The notes under the pieces are model-generated. The model saw only the letters and a list, made by a program, of their open reading frames with translations, made no database searches and was not told the origin of the DNA. A DNA stretch of 64,000 bases, taken from contig LFKV01000048.1 of assembly GCA_001189345.1 (NCBI GenBank), positions 1 to 64,000 of the forward strand, in the 5' to 3' direction. This DNA is from Candidatus Paraburkholderia kirkii (GTDB lineage Bacteria; Pseudomonadota; Gammaproteobacteria; Burkholderiales; Burkholderiaceae). This document shows positions 39,952 through 51,976 of the stretch, piece by piece. How positions within the stretch are numbered: position 1 is the first letter of the stretch; each line of letters opens with the position of its first letter. The translations under genes were made by a program, and so were the position numbers.

Positions 39952-42020
39952 TCAGCTTTCCTGGCGTTGCAGCGCGCGCAGTTCGTCGACGGGAATGTGG
40001 CAATGAATCGCGTGATCGTTGCCTGCATCGCGGCAAGGCGGCGTCTCGGTCTCGCATATGTCGCCGATCTTGCGCGGGCAGCGCGTATGGAACACGCACC
40101 CCGACGGCGGATCCGCCGCGCTCGGCAGCTCGCCCGGCAGACGGATGCGCTTCGCGCGCGCCCCGTCCAGCGCGGGCGCCGACGACAGCAGCGCTTCGGT
40201 GTACGGATGCTGCGGGCCGTCGAAGACATCGGCGGCGCGGCTGATCTCCATGATGCGCCCGAGATACAGTATGGCGATGCGGTCCGAGAGATAACGCACG
40301 ACGTGCAGATCGTGCGAGATGAACACGTAGCTCACGCGCCGTTCGCGCTGCAGGTCCGCGAGCAGGTTGAGAATCGCGGCCTGCACGGAGACGTCGAGCG
40401 CGGAAGTCGGCTCGTCGCAGACCACCACGCGCGGGTCGCCCGCGAAGGCCCGCGCGATCGCGACGCGCTGCTTGAGCCCGCCCGACAGCTGCCGCGTGCG
40501 CGAGCCGAGGTAGCGCTCCGGCAGGCGCACGGCTTCGGTCAGCGTGCGCAGACGCTCTTCCTTCGCCTGTCCATGCAGCGCGGCCAGCTTCGAGAGCGAC
40601 CGCGCGATCAGCCGCCGCACCGAATGGGCGCGGTTCAGCGCGGAGTCCGGATTCTGAAAGACGATCTGCAGCGACTTCACCTGCTCGCCGCTGCGTCGGG
40701 TCACGCGCTCGGGCAGGCTCGCGCCGTCGAGCTCGAGCGTCGCGCCCCTGTCGGGCGACACGAGGCCGAGCAGCAGCTTCGCGAGCGTCGTCTTGCCGCT
40801 GCCGGATCCGCCGACGAGCCCGAGCGTCTCACCCTGCACGAGATCGAGCGAGACATCGTGGACGGCGCGCACGTCCTCGTCGCCGACGCGGAAGGTTTTC
40901 GAGAGATTGCGCGCCGAGAGCGCCAGCGGCGATGCCTCGCCGCTGGCGGCGGGCACCGGCGCTTCGTCGGTCGAGCGCGGCAGCGTTTCCGCGCGTTCGT
41001 GATAATGGCAGCGCGCCATCTGATCGCCGTGCGCCGACGCCACGCGATACGGCGGCGGCGCGTCCTTCAGGCAGCGCTCGTCCGCGAGCTTGCAGCGCGG
41101 CGCGAAGATACAGCCCTGCGCGATCGAACCCGGCAGCGGCAGCGAGCCGGGAATCGTGTCGAGGCGGCCCGTTTCCTTGCTGCGGCCCGCGCGCGGCAGA
41201 CAGCGCAACAGGCCGACCGTGTACGGATGACGCGGCTTCGCGAAGACGTCGGCGGCCGGACCTTCCTCGACGAGCTTGCCCGCGTACAGCACGCCGACGC
41301 GGTCGCACATGCGTCCGATCACGGCGAGGTTGTGGCTGATAAGAGCACGGCCATGCCGATCTCCGCGCGCAGTTGCACGATGAGATCGAGCACTTCGGCT
41401 TCGACGGTTGCGTCGAGCCCGGTGGTCGGCTCGTCGAGAATCAGCAGCTCCGGGTTGCACGCGAGCGCCATCGCGATGACGACGCGCTGCTGCATCCCGC
41501 CCGACAGCTGATGCGGATAGCTCTCCATCACCCGCTCCGGCGAAGCGATGCGCACGCGCTTGAGCATGTCGGCGGTGCGGGCGAGGGCGTCGTCGGCGGA
41601 AACGCCCGTCACCTCGAACGCTTCGGAGACCTGGTGTGCGATCGTGAGCGACGGATTCAGCGCGCGCCCCGGATCCTGATACACCATCGACACGGCGCTC
41701 GCGCGCATGCCGAGCAGCGCGTCGGCGTCGAGCGCGGCGACGTCGCGTCCGCCGATCGAAATCCGGCCCGCCTTCACGCGGCCGTTTCGCGGCAGATAGC
41801 GCAGCACCGCGAGCGCCGCGGTGGACTTGCCGCAGCCCGATTCGCCGACGAGCCCGTACGTCTCGCCGCGCTTCACGCGCAGCGTCACGTCCTGCAGCAC
41901 TTCGCGCTCGCGTCCGCGCGAGCGGTACGACACCGTCAGGCTGACGATGGTGAGCGCGTCGGCCTGCTCGCCCTTGGTGCCGCCGAAAGTGGGAAAAGCC
42001 GATGGCGGCGGTCCGTTCAT
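39952..42020 (-). pseudogene. dipeptide/oligopeptide ABC transporter, fused two-domain ATPase, frameshifted
   Basis: One gene carries both ATPases of a Dpp/Opp-type importer (GsiA/YejF-like fusion). Domain 1: Walker A VGESGCGKST, signature LSGGMQQR, Walker B LLILDEPTTGLDA. Near 41340 one base is lost (GMAVLL then ISHNLAVIG). Then a Cys-rich oligopeptide C-terminal domain, and domain 2: VGGSGSGKTT, LSGGLKQR, VVVCDEPTSALD, ending in a second Cys-rich tail (GCVFHTRCPRKIGDICETET). Start ATG 42020 overlaps the permease stop by 4 nt. All four genes of this operon carry lesions. Confidence 0.85.
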
Positions 42021-42880
42021 CGGTCGAGCACTCCCTGCACGGCATCCGCGACAAGATTCACCGCGACGACGAGCGAGGCGATCGCGGCGGCGTCGAACAC
42101 GACCGTCCACCACGCGCCGCCCGCCATCAGCGTATAGCTTTCGGACAGCGTGAGGCCCCAGTCGGCGGATGGCGGCTGGATGCCGAAGCCCAGGAACGAG
42201 AGCGTCGCGACCATGAAGGTCGCGTAGCCGAGCCGTACGGTCGCCTCGACGATGATCGGCGGCAGCACGTTCGGCAGGATCTCCGCGAACATGATGTAGA
42301 GTGCGTTCTCGCCGCGCAGCTGCGCCGCGAGCACGTAGTCCAGATGCCGCTCGCCGAGCACGGCGGCGCGCACCGTGCGCGCGGTGATCGGCGCGAAGGT
42401 GAGGCCGATGACGAGTATCATCGTCGTGTTGCTCGCCCCGACCGCCGCGAGCGCGAGCAGCGCGACGATCACGAGCGGCAGCGCGAGCAGGGCGTCGATC
42501 ACCCGTCCGATGGCGGCATCGACTCAGCCGTCGAAATAGCCGACGACGAGTCCGATCGCCGTGCCCGCCGCCGTGCCGAGCAGGGTGGCGAGCGGCGCGA
42601 TGGTGAGGATGTCGCGCGAGCCGACGATCACCCGCGCGAACACGTCGCGGCTCAGCTGATCCGTGCCGAACCAGTGATCGGCGGAAGGCGCGCCGAGCGA
42701 ATTGAGCGGGTCGGACGCGTACGGATCGTGCGGCACGAGCCAGTGCCCGAAGAGCGCGCACAGTACCCCGAAGAGCAGGATCAGCACGCTGGTGTCGAAG
42801 GTGGCGGAGCGCACGAGCGCGCCGAGCGCCTCGAAACGGCGCGGCCTGGCGGGCGCCGGGGCGGCGGTGGTTGTGCTCAT
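42017..42880 (-). pseudogene. DppC-type permease with a nonsense codon
   Basis: Inner-membrane permease subunit. Start ATG 42880 (MSTTTAAPAPARPRRFEALG), HWFGTDQLSRDVFARVIVGS (DppC/OppC signature), VVGYFDG then TGA at 42524-42526, then VDAAIGRVIDALLALPLVIV and the EAA loop (VLAAQLRGENALYIMFAEILP), ending VADAVQGVLDR. Apart from that stop the frame is continuous. 4-nt overlaps with both neighbours show a tight operon. Confidence 0.85.
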
Positions 42881-43905
42881 TGCGAATCCTTCGATGAGTC
42901 GGCGGTGCGCAGGCGCGGGTTCAGCACGACGTAGAGCGCGTCCGCAATCAGGTTGGCCGCCGTGTAGATCATGCCGATGGTGAGCACGCCCGCCTCGAGC
43001 ATCGGAAAGTCCTTCGCCTGCGCGGCGTTGTAGATGAGCGAGCCGATGCCCTGATAGTGAAACAGCGTCTCCACGACGACGAGGCCGCCGATCATGTAGC
43101 CGAGCTGCGTCGCGGCGGCGGTGATGGTCGGCAGCAGCGCGTTGCGCAGCACGTGCCGGAGAATCACGACGTGCTGCGGCAAGCCCTTGAGAATCGCGGT
43201 GCGGGTGTAGCGACATCGAGCGCCTCGACCGTGCCGGAGCGCGCCATCCGCGCGATATAGCCGAAGAACACGAAGACGAGCGGCAGCACCGGCAGGATCA
43301 GATGCGCCAGTTGCGTGAGAACGCCCGCGCCGGCGGGCGCCGTTGCCTCGATCGGCAGCCACTGCAGCCACACGCCGGAGATCAGGATCAGCACGATCGA
43401 CGAGACGAACTCCGGCACGACCGTCGCCGTGAGCCCGCCGATGCTGATCAGCCGGTCGATCCAGCGTCCCGCGTGCAGCGCCGCGTACACGCCGCCCACG
43501 ATGCCGAGCGGCACCACGACGACGAACGCGAGCGCGCCCAGCTTCGCCGAGTTCCAGAGCGCGCCCGCGATGAACGGCGCGACCGGCGCACGGAAGGCGT
43601 AGGACTCGCCCATGTCGCCGCGCAGGAAGTGGCTGATCCAGCTCGAATATTGCGTGAGAAGCGGCCGGTCCACGCCCAGTTGATGATTGAGCGTCGCGAC
43701 CGCGCGCGCATCGGCGAGCGGCCCGAGGATCGCGCGGCCGACGTCGCCGGGCAGCAACTGGCCGCCGGCGAAGACGATCATCGACAGGAGCTAGAGCGTG
43801 ACGAGCGCGAGCAGCACCCGCACGCCGATGAAGCGCGCGATGCGCCGCGTCCTGGCAGCCGTTGAGCGGCGTGCCGATTCGGGTCGTTGGCGTAACCGTG
43901 CTCAT
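42877..43905 (-). pseudogene. DppB-type permease, frameshifts and nonsense codon
   Basis: Other permease subunit. Start ATG 43905 after AAGGAGGTCC. Lesions: shift near 43858 (into IARFIGVRVLLALVTL), TAG at 43791-43793 (LVTL stop LLSMIVFAGGQLLPGD; Trp expected), shift near 43207 (GTVEALDV then YTRTAILKGLPQHVVILRHV). Family landmarks are LGVDRPLLTQYSSWISHFLR and the EAA loop near VLRNALLPTITAAATQLGYM. Ends 42877, overlapping the next gene by 4 nt. Confidence 0.86.
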
Positions 43906-43927
43906 CGTACGGACCTCCTTGCGGCGC

Positions 43928-45591
43928 TCAGCCCGCCGCCACCGTCGCGCGGTCGAACCACATCTGCGAGATGGGGTTGAAGCGCACGCCGGAGACATTG
44001 GCGCGCGTGACGATCAACTGGTCGTAGAAGTAGGGGATCACCACCGGCGTTTCGTCGAGCAGGAGACGCTGGATCTGGCCCGAGAGCTTCTTCTGCGAGG
44101 CGACGTCGAGCGCCGCGACGAACTGCGCGACTAGCCTGTCGTACTCCGGATTCCTGAGTGCGCCGCGTTCCAGGTGCCGCCGCTCGTGAGCGGCGCGTTC
44201 AGGAACACGTTGGGCACCCCGCGATGCCCGTAATCCGTGATGCCGAGCGGCAAATCGAGCCAGTCCGACTTGCCGAACGTGCCCGATCCGTAATAGAGGT
44301 CCTGGCTCTCCACCTTCAGCTGGATGCGAATGCCGATCGCCTTCGCCGCGTTCTGCACGACGACCGCGAGGTCGGGAATCTCCATGTACTCTCGGTCGTG
44401 AGCGTGATGTCGAAGCCGTTCGCGACGCCCGCTTCGCTCATCAGCTGTTTCGCCTTCGCAATGTCGATCCTGCGCTGCGGCACGGTGAGATCGCTCGACG
44501 GAAACACCGGCGCGAACGGGCTGTCGTTGCCGACGGTCGCGCGGCCGCGAAACAGGCCCTGCACGATCACTTCCCGGTCGATCGCGAGCGCGAGCGCCTG
44601 GCGCACGCGCTTGTCCTTGAACGGGCCCGCGTTGCAGCGCATGTGCATCTGGCGATGCGAGCTGGACTTCGTGCCCAGCATCTTGAACTGCGGATTCGTC
44701 AGCATCGAGACGCCGCCCTGCATCGTGAAGTCGCCCATCACGTCGGCCTGGCGGCCTTGCATCGCGAGGAGTTGCGCCTGCTGGTCCGCGTAGAAGGCGA
44801 ACTGCACGCGATCCGGCAGCGACTTCTCGCCCCAGTAATCCGGATTACGCACGAACGAGGCGCCGACCTTCGGCGTGTATTTCTCGAGTTTCAGCACGCC
44901 CGTGCCCATGAACGTCTTTTCGTACGGCCCGCTGAAATTCGCCGGCAGAATCACCGCGTTATACGTATTCGAAGAAACGTAATACGGGAAATTGCCGTTG
45001 GGCGCATCGAGATGGAACTCGACGGTATGATCGTCCACGGCTTTCGCCGAATCCTTCGACAGCACGCCTTTGAGCACCGAGAGCGCGGCGGATCCCGCGC
45101 CCGGGTCGGACAAAGCGGTTGAAGGTCGCGACCACGTCCTTCGCCGTCATCGGCTGGCCGTCGTGGAACTTCACGTTCGGGCGCAGCTTGAAGGTCCACA
45201 CGTCGCCCTTCGCATTCGAGGACTACGACAGCGCGAGCGTGGGCCGCAGGGCGAGATGCTCGCTGTCGTCGTCGATCAGGAATTCACCGGTCTGGTTGAT
45301 GAGCGCGAGACCCGCCGCATCGGTGACGGTGAGCGGATCCACGGCGCCCGCGGGCGTCAGATACGCGACGCGGATCGTGCCGCCCGGCTTGCCCGCGCCC
45401 TGCGCTCGTGCGCCCGGCATCCCGAGGATGCCGCCCGCGCCCAGGGCAAGGCCGAGCACGCTCGCGTGGCGCAGCAATTCGCGGCGTGTGAGGCGGCCGG
45501 CCATGAACTCGTCGATCGCGTGATTGCCCAGTTCGCCCGCGTGCCAGCGAGCCTGTTCGAGGAGATGCGCGTCGGTCGAAGGTTTTTTCAT
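43928..45591 (-). pseudogene. Tat-exported dipeptide-binding protein of the dpp-like operon, broken
   Basis: Periplasmic solute-binding protein (SBP family 5). The N-terminus has a twin-arginine signal (RLTRRELLRHASVLGLALGA, cleavage after ARA). Lesions: TAG at 45223-45225 (LALS stop [11 protein letters not shown]; Trp expected), shift near 45110 (VATFNRFV then [13 protein letters not shown]), shift near 44388, shift near 44157. Family motifs are [17 protein letters not shown] and VRQALALAIDREVIVQGLF. Upstream of the permease genes with 23 bp spacing. Non-functional. Confidence 0.87.
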
Positions 45592-45734
45592 CGTGTGCGG
45601 ATGTTGTAGTTGTCGCGCTCGCCGGGTTCATGCGCCGGGCGAGCGACCCGTTTAGCCGCGCCGAAAAGCGCCGCCGCGTCTTTGCGGGATAGCAAGTTGC
45701 GCGCCGCATGTCGCCGCGCGATCGATCGCCCGCC

Positions 45735-46217
45735 TCAGTGGTCGTGCGGATGCTTGTGAATCGGATCGACCCAATAGACTTCCTCGGGTGTCTCCACGGC
45801 ATCGATGTCGAGATTCACCACCACTGCTTCGTTGTCGCTGCGCACGAGCACGCATTCGAGCGGCTCGTCGGTCCTGGCGTTGATTTCCTGGTGCGGGCGT
45901 AGGGCGGCACGAAAATGAAATCGCCGGGACCGGCCTCGGCGGTGAATTCGAGGTGCTCGCCCCAGCGCATGCGCGCCTGGCCACGCACGATATAGATGAC
46001 GCTCTCGAGCGCGCCGTGATGATGCGCGCCCGTCTTCGCATTCGGATGAATCGTGACCGTGCCGGCCCAGATCTTCTGCGCGCCGACGCGCGCCGCGTTG
46101 ATCGCGGCCGCGCGGTTCATGCCCGGCGTCTGCGGGGTGTTGGTGTCGTAGCTGATCGCCCTTGATGACCTTGACGCCGTGCTCGCGCCAATCAGTGTGA
46201 TGATGTGGGTCGCTCAT
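45735..46217 (-). pseudogene. single-domain cupin protein, two frameshifts
   Basis: Small beta-barrel protein: MSDPHHHTDWREHGVKVIK start, metal-binding cupin motif 1 TGAHHHGALESVIYIVRGQA with Glu, motif 2 PGDFIFVPPYV-like. Shifts near 46162 (VIK then YDTNTPQTPGMNRA) and near 45905 (VPPY then HQEINARTDEPLE). The C-terminus ETPEEVYWVDPIHKHPHDH ends at 45735. It is 143 nt upstream of the dpp-like operon on the same strand. Substrate not known. Confidence 0.78.
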
Positions 46218-46243
46218 AGCAGTTTATCGTCTGCGGATAAGAA

Positions 46244-46281
46244 AAGTCCGTTGCCGCCACCAACGAGCCAGCAACGGACTT
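46244..46281 (-). terminator. intrinsic terminator of the fusA copy
   Basis: AAGTCCGTTGC (46244-46254) and GCAACGGACTT (46271-46281); on the minus strand the stem is followed by TTTTCTTATCC. It lies about 30 nt beyond the natural fusA stop. Confidence 0.75.
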
Positions 46282-46312
46282 CGATGATGCTACACGCTTT
46301 TTGACGCGCCTT

Positions 46313-48361
46313 TTATTTCGCTTTCGAGTTGACGATCGCCTCCGACACGTTCGACGGCGTCTCCGCGTAGTGCTTGAACTCCATCGTGAAGGTCGCGCGG
46401 CCTTACGTCAGCGAACGCAGGGACGTGGAGTAGCCGAACATCTCGGCGAGCGGCACTTCCGCGCGCACGAGCTTGCAGCCGCCGCCCGCGATGTCCTCCA
46501 TGCCCTGCACGATGCCGCGCCGGCCGGAGAGATCGCCCATCACGTTGCCCATGAATTCCTCGGCGCTCGACCTCGACGGCCATCATCGGTTCGAGCAGCA
46601 CCGGCTTCGCGCGGCGCATGCCTTCCTTGAACGCCATCGAGCCGGCCATGCGGAACGCGTTCTCGTTCGAGTCCACGTCGTGGTACGAACCGAAGGTCAG
46701 CGTCACCTTCACGTCGACCACCGGATAGCCCGCGAGCACGCCGGCCTTCAGCGTTTCCTGAATTCCCTTGTCGACGGCGGGAATGAATTCGCGCGGGATC
46801 ACGCCGCCCTTGATCTGGTCGACGAACTCGTAGCCCTTGCCCGGATCGGGCTCCAGCGAGATCACCGCGTGGCCGTACTGGCCGCGTCCGCCCGACTGCT
46901 TGACGAACTTGCCTTCGACGTCCGTGACCTTGTTGCGCACCGTCTCGCGATACGCGACCTGCGGCTTGCCGACCGTCGCCTCGACACCGAACTCGCGCTT
47001 CATCCGGTCGACGAGAATTTCGAGGTGCAGCTCGCCTATGCCGGAGATGATGGTCTGGCCGGATTCCTCGTCGGTCGTGACGCGGAACGACGGATCTTCC
47101 TGCGCGAGACGGTTGAGCGCGATGCCCATCTTTTCCTGGTCGGCCTTGGTCTTGGGCTCGACGGCCTGCGAGATCACCGGATCGGGGAAGATCATCCGCT
47201 CGAGGATGATGACGTTGTTCGGATCGCACAGCGTGTCGCCGGTCGTCGCTTCCTTGAGGCCGACCGCCGCCACGATGTCGTCCGCGCGCACTTCCTTGAT
47301 TTCTTTGCGCTCGTTGGCGTGCATTTGCAGGATCCGGCCGAGGCGCTCCTTCTTTTCCTTCACCGGGTTGTAGACCGTGTCGCCAGATTCGACCACGCTC
47401 GAGTACACGCGGAAGAAGATCAGCCGGCCTACGAACGGATCGGTCATGATCTTGAAGGCGAGCGCGGAGAACGGCTCGTCGTCGCTCGGATGGCGTTCCG
47501 CTTCCTTGTCGTCTTCCGTGTGGCCGAGAATCGCGGGAACGTCGACGGGGGAGGGGAGGTAGTCGATCACCGCATCGAGCATCGCCTGCACGCCCTTGTT
47601 CTTGAACGCGCTGCCGCAGAGCATCGGCACGATCTCGTTGGCGATGGTGCGCTTGCGCAAGGCGTTCTTGATTTCTTCCTCGGTCAGGCTGTTGTGGTCC
47701 TCGAGATACTTTTCGAGCAGCTCCTCGCTCGCTTCGGCGGCCGCCTCGACCATCTTCTCGTGCCATTCCTGCGCGAGATCCCTGAGGTTGTCGGGAATCT
47801 CCTCGTAGGTGAACCTGATTCCCTGGCTTTCGTCGTCCCAGACGATCGCCTTTATCTTCACGAGGTCGACCACGCCCTGGAAATGCTCTTCCGCGCCGAT
47901 GGGAATCTGGATCGGCACCGCCACGCCCTTCAGGCGCTCGCCGATCTGCCGCTGCACGCGGAAGAAATCGGCGCCGACGCGGTCCATCTTGTTGACGAAC
48001 GCGATGCGCGGCACCTTGTACTTGTTCGCCTGGCGCCAGAGACGGTTTCGGACTGCGGTTGCACGCCGCCCACCGAGTCGTAGACCATGCATGCGCCGTC
48101 GAGCACGCGCATCGAGCGCTCGACCTCGATGGTGAAGTCGACGTGTCCCGGCGTGTCGATGATGTTGATGCGATGCTCGGGATAGTTGCCGGCCATGCCC
48201 TTCCAGAAGGCCGTCGTGGCCGCGCCGTCGTGAACCTCGCCGATCTTGTGCGTCACGCCGGTGTAAAAAAGGATGCGCTCGGTAGTCGTGGTCTTGCCGG
48301 CGTCGATGTGAGCGCTGATCCCGATGTTCCGATAGCGCTCGATGGGAGTCTTGCGGGGCAC
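46313..48361 (-). pseudogene. fusA: translation elongation factor G, second copy, inactivated
   Basis: EF-G type GTPase. GTG start at 48361 after [26 protein letters not shown]1 [13 protein letters not shown]3 DTPGHVDF; a shift near 48045 separates [10 protein letters not shown] from the G4 region [13 protein letters not shown]. Domains II-V are readable to MMAVE, then a second shift near 46570, and a TAA at 46403-46405 (SLRSLT stop GRATFTMEF; Gln expected). The natural end is near 46313. No rpsL, rpsG or tuf is next to it, so this is the orphan copy; the essential one must be elsewhere in the str operon. Three lesions. Confidence 0.9.
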
Positions 48362-48528
48362 GTGAACCTCCTGTTGATATGTCGACCCGTGGTCTGCCAT
48401 GCGGCGACCGTCGGCGCGGCGAGCGGCTCGCGGGCGTCGCGCCGAATCTTTTCAGGATAGCGCGTCGACAGGCTCTTTGCAGGAATCCTGCCAGCCCGCT
48501 GGAGGCGCCCGTGCGCGGCGCGGAGGCG

Positions 48529-48560
48529 AAAAAAAACCGGCGCGAGAGCCGGTTTTTTTT
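48529..48560 (-). terminator. strong intrinsic terminator after the DUF192 gene
   Basis: A8, CCGGC (48537-48541), 6-nt loop, GCCGG (48548-48552), T8. The symmetric A and T tracts allow use in both directions. Confidence 0.9.
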
Positions 48561-48578
48561 CTCATCGGAGCACGCGGC

Positions 48579-49130
48579 TCACGCAAGCCTTCGCTGTGCC
48601 CGCGGCAGGCCCTTGATCTGCATTCCGGGCTTGAGGCCCTTCGCCGCGAACCAGCCCTTGCTCATTTCGAGCGCGTACACGCCATTGTTGCGCGGGCAGT
48701 GATTGTTCTCGGTTTCGGCCTGCATTTCGTCGATGTCGGTGATCGTGCCGTCCGCGCGGATGAACGCGATCGACAGCGGGATCAGCGTGTTCTTCATCCA
48801 GAAGCAATGCACCGCGTTCTCGTTGAACACGAAGAGCATGCCTTCGTTGGCTCCGAGCTGCGTGCGATACATGAGGCCCTGCTCGCGATCGGCATCGGTC
48901 GCGGCGACGGCGGCGTCGATCACGTACATGCCCGCCGTGAGCTTCGCGCGCGGAAAGTCGGACGGCTGCTTGGCGCCAGGCGGCATGGTCTGCGCCTGCG
49001 CGAGCGGGAGCGCCGCGAACGGCAGCGTCAATGCGATCACACCCGCGCGGACGACGGCGGCGAGCCGCGAACGCCTGACCGAAATGCTCGAGCCGAATGT
49101 AGACACCAGGGCACGCAACAACAGACTCAC
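48579..49130 (-). CDS. exported DUF192 family protein
   Basis: Predicted periplasmic protein. Probable GTG start at 49130 gives a long N-terminal region then a signal-like helix (VIALTLPFAALPLAQA). The DUF192 domain is complete: DREQGLMYRTQLGANEGMLF, CFWMKNTLIPLSIAFI, DGTITDIDEMQAETENNHCP, VYALEMSKGWFAAKGLKPGM. DUF192 proteins have an unknown biochemical role. Upstream of the fusA copy on the same strand, separated by a strong terminator. Intact. Confidence 0.83.
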   Translation of the reverse strand: MSLLLRALVSTFGSSISVRRSRLAAVVRAGVIALTLPFAALPLAQAQTMPPGAKQPSDFPRAKLTAGMYVIDAAVAATDADREQGLMYRTQLGANEGMLFVFNENAVHCFWMKNTLIPLSIAFIRADGTITDIDEMQAETENNHCPRNNGVYALEMSKGWFAAKGLKPGMQIKGLPRAQRRLA

Positions 49131-49314
49131 GACGATGCTCCTCACAGGACGATGATTGCGCCGGAAAACCGGCGGCCCCGCGCATGTTACTCGATACTCG
49201 ATGCGCAGATTCAAGACACAAGGGCAGACGCCTTGCGGCCGTCTGCCCTTCAACGCCGTAAAGACGGCGGTAATGCTTGTTCTTGACTTCGCTATACCGC
49301 CTCTTACAACGAAC

Positions 49315-49509
49315 TTACTGAGCTGCCGAAGCGGCTTCCGGTGCCGAAGCAGCGGCTGCCTTCTTGTGCGACTTCTTCGAAGACTTGTGCGACTTCTTGT
49401 GAGCTGACGAAGCAGCTGCCGGTGCAGCAGCAGCCGGTGCCGAAGTTTCTTGTGCGAAAGCGGCGGTTGCGAACAGGCCAGCGACGAGAGCAGCAATCAG
49501 TTTGTTCAT
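49315..49509 (-). CDS. small secreted Ala/Lys/His/Ser-rich protein
   Basis: 64 residues: signal peptide MNKLIAALVAGLFATAAFAQ followed by a low-complexity mature part with SSAHKKSHKSSKKSHKK and Ala/Pro-rich flanks. The layout resembles acid-shock (Asr-like) and other small basic periplasmic proteins common in Burkholderia. Possible roles are metal or acid buffering; none is shown. Intact. Confidence 0.7.
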   Translation of the reverse strand: MNKLIAALVAGLFATAAFAQETSAPAAAAPAAASSAHKKSHKSSKKSHKKAAAASAPEAASAAQ

Positions 49510-49908
49510 CTGTGAATCCTCAGCTTGAGTTAATTAACCAAACGACCCGGTCATTGAGTCATCTCGGTAAACGAGCCACCTAACTTTCGGTTGACAGTCG
49601 TATCGATAAATCGAATCCGATGCGACCGTGAACGTTGAACCTTTCAAACTCCCTGGAGCACACAGGTCGTTGTAATCGGCTATTCGCTCCTGCCGGATAG
49701 CTTTATGCGGCATCTGAAGCCCTTAACGCATCGTGCGAGGAGTCGGTTGACGCGGATTTAGCGAGAATTGCGCAGCAGCCCAAAAAAATTTATCGAAGCG
49801 CGAAAGGCGCTAGCCGGTCTTCATGACACGGTGTTTAAGCGCGGCGACAAAAAGTGATAAGTGATAAACGGTGCGGGGCGGCTTATTTTCGAGATAGTTG
49901 AATGCGAT
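49510..49908. other. intergenic region without a recognised gene
   Basis: About 400 bp between the small secreted protein start and the natural rluE stop. Moderately AT-rich (for example AATTAACCAAACG near 49535). It should include the promoter of the small secreted protein. No ORF with coding character, repeat or hairpin terminator was recognised. Confidence 0.45.
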
Positions 49909-50476
49909 TCAACCAGCGCGTTGCCACGGCGCGCGCGGAGGCACTTCGACGGACTCGCCGGGCGCGAGTCCGAGCGCGAAGAGATAGATCGAGCGCGCCG
50001 ACGGCCACGCGCACGAGCCTCAACGTCGGATAACCGACCGCCGCCGTCATGCGCCTGACCTGCCGGTTCTTGCCTTCCGTGATGGCGAGCTCGATCCATG
50101 TCGTCGGAATCGCGGCGCGATAGCGGACCGGCGGATTGCGCGGCCAGAGCGCGCCGGTGTGCTCGTCCGCCACGAACGCGGTGCGACATGGGCGCGTCAC
50201 ATAGTCGCCGAGATCGACGCCCTGCGCGAGACGCGCGAGCGCGGCATCGTCGGGCGCGCCCTCGACCTGCGCCCAATAGCGCTTGACGAGCTTGTGACGC
50301 GGCTCCGCGATGCGGGCCTGCAGCGCGCCGTCATCGGTGAGCAGCAGCAGGCCTTCGCTGTCGGCATCGAGCCATACGCCCGGCGTCTTCACCCAGTCGC
50401 CAAGCGACGCGCGCGTTTCGTGCGCGGAGAACTGGCAGATGGTGCCGAACGGCTTGTTCAAGGCGATGAGTGACAT
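49909..50476 (-). pseudogene. rluE: 23S rRNA pseudouridine synthase RluE, catalytic motif deleted
   Basis: RsuA/RluE-type pseudouridine synthase. MSLIALNKPFGTICQFSAHE and KLVKRYWAQVEG are typical. The active-site phrase expected as PAGRLDADSEGLLLL reads GVWLDADSEGLLLL: about four codons including the conserved Gly-Arg before the catalytic Asp are lost in frame. Later, near 50000, a frameshift replaces the normal C-terminus (expected LFALGLAPGESVEVPP, ending about 49909) with LSLRARTRARRVRRS up to 49883. The in-frame deletion is not a typical sequencing error. Reference sequence is from memory. Confidence 0.78.
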
Positions 50477-50690
50477 CGAAAACGGAAAAGTGTGAAGGAG
50501 CGCCGCCTGATCGAATCCGGCATCTTAATGCATGGGCACGAGGCATCTCGTGCCGCCCGCCGGCGCGCCAGCATGGTTAGAATGATGTTCTGGCTATTTT
50601 CGCGTGCGGCGGCGCCCGCGTTTGCTGCATCGCGTTGCGCGCTCTGTCCAGTTTGCTTCCATTCAAGCCCGGCCTCATTTGGAGTCGACC

Positions 50691-51947
<1,257 letters not shown>

Positions 51948-51976
51948 GGACTCACCTTGATTGGGCGTGGTAAATA

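Noticed and set aside
1932..45225. TGA and TAG codons at Trp or Gln positions as possible stop-codon recoding
   Set aside because: Intact genes end normally at TGA, and the internal stops occur only in genes that mostly also carry frameshifts or other damage. TAA, TAG and TGA are all involved.
12990..46217. Blaming all frameshifts on sequencing error
   Set aside because: Single-indel cases (chaC, trhA, aldo/keto reductase, lipoprotein, first AspT copy) may be errors, but many genes have several lesions plus nonsense, in-frame deletion or active-site substitutions, and essential genes are spared.
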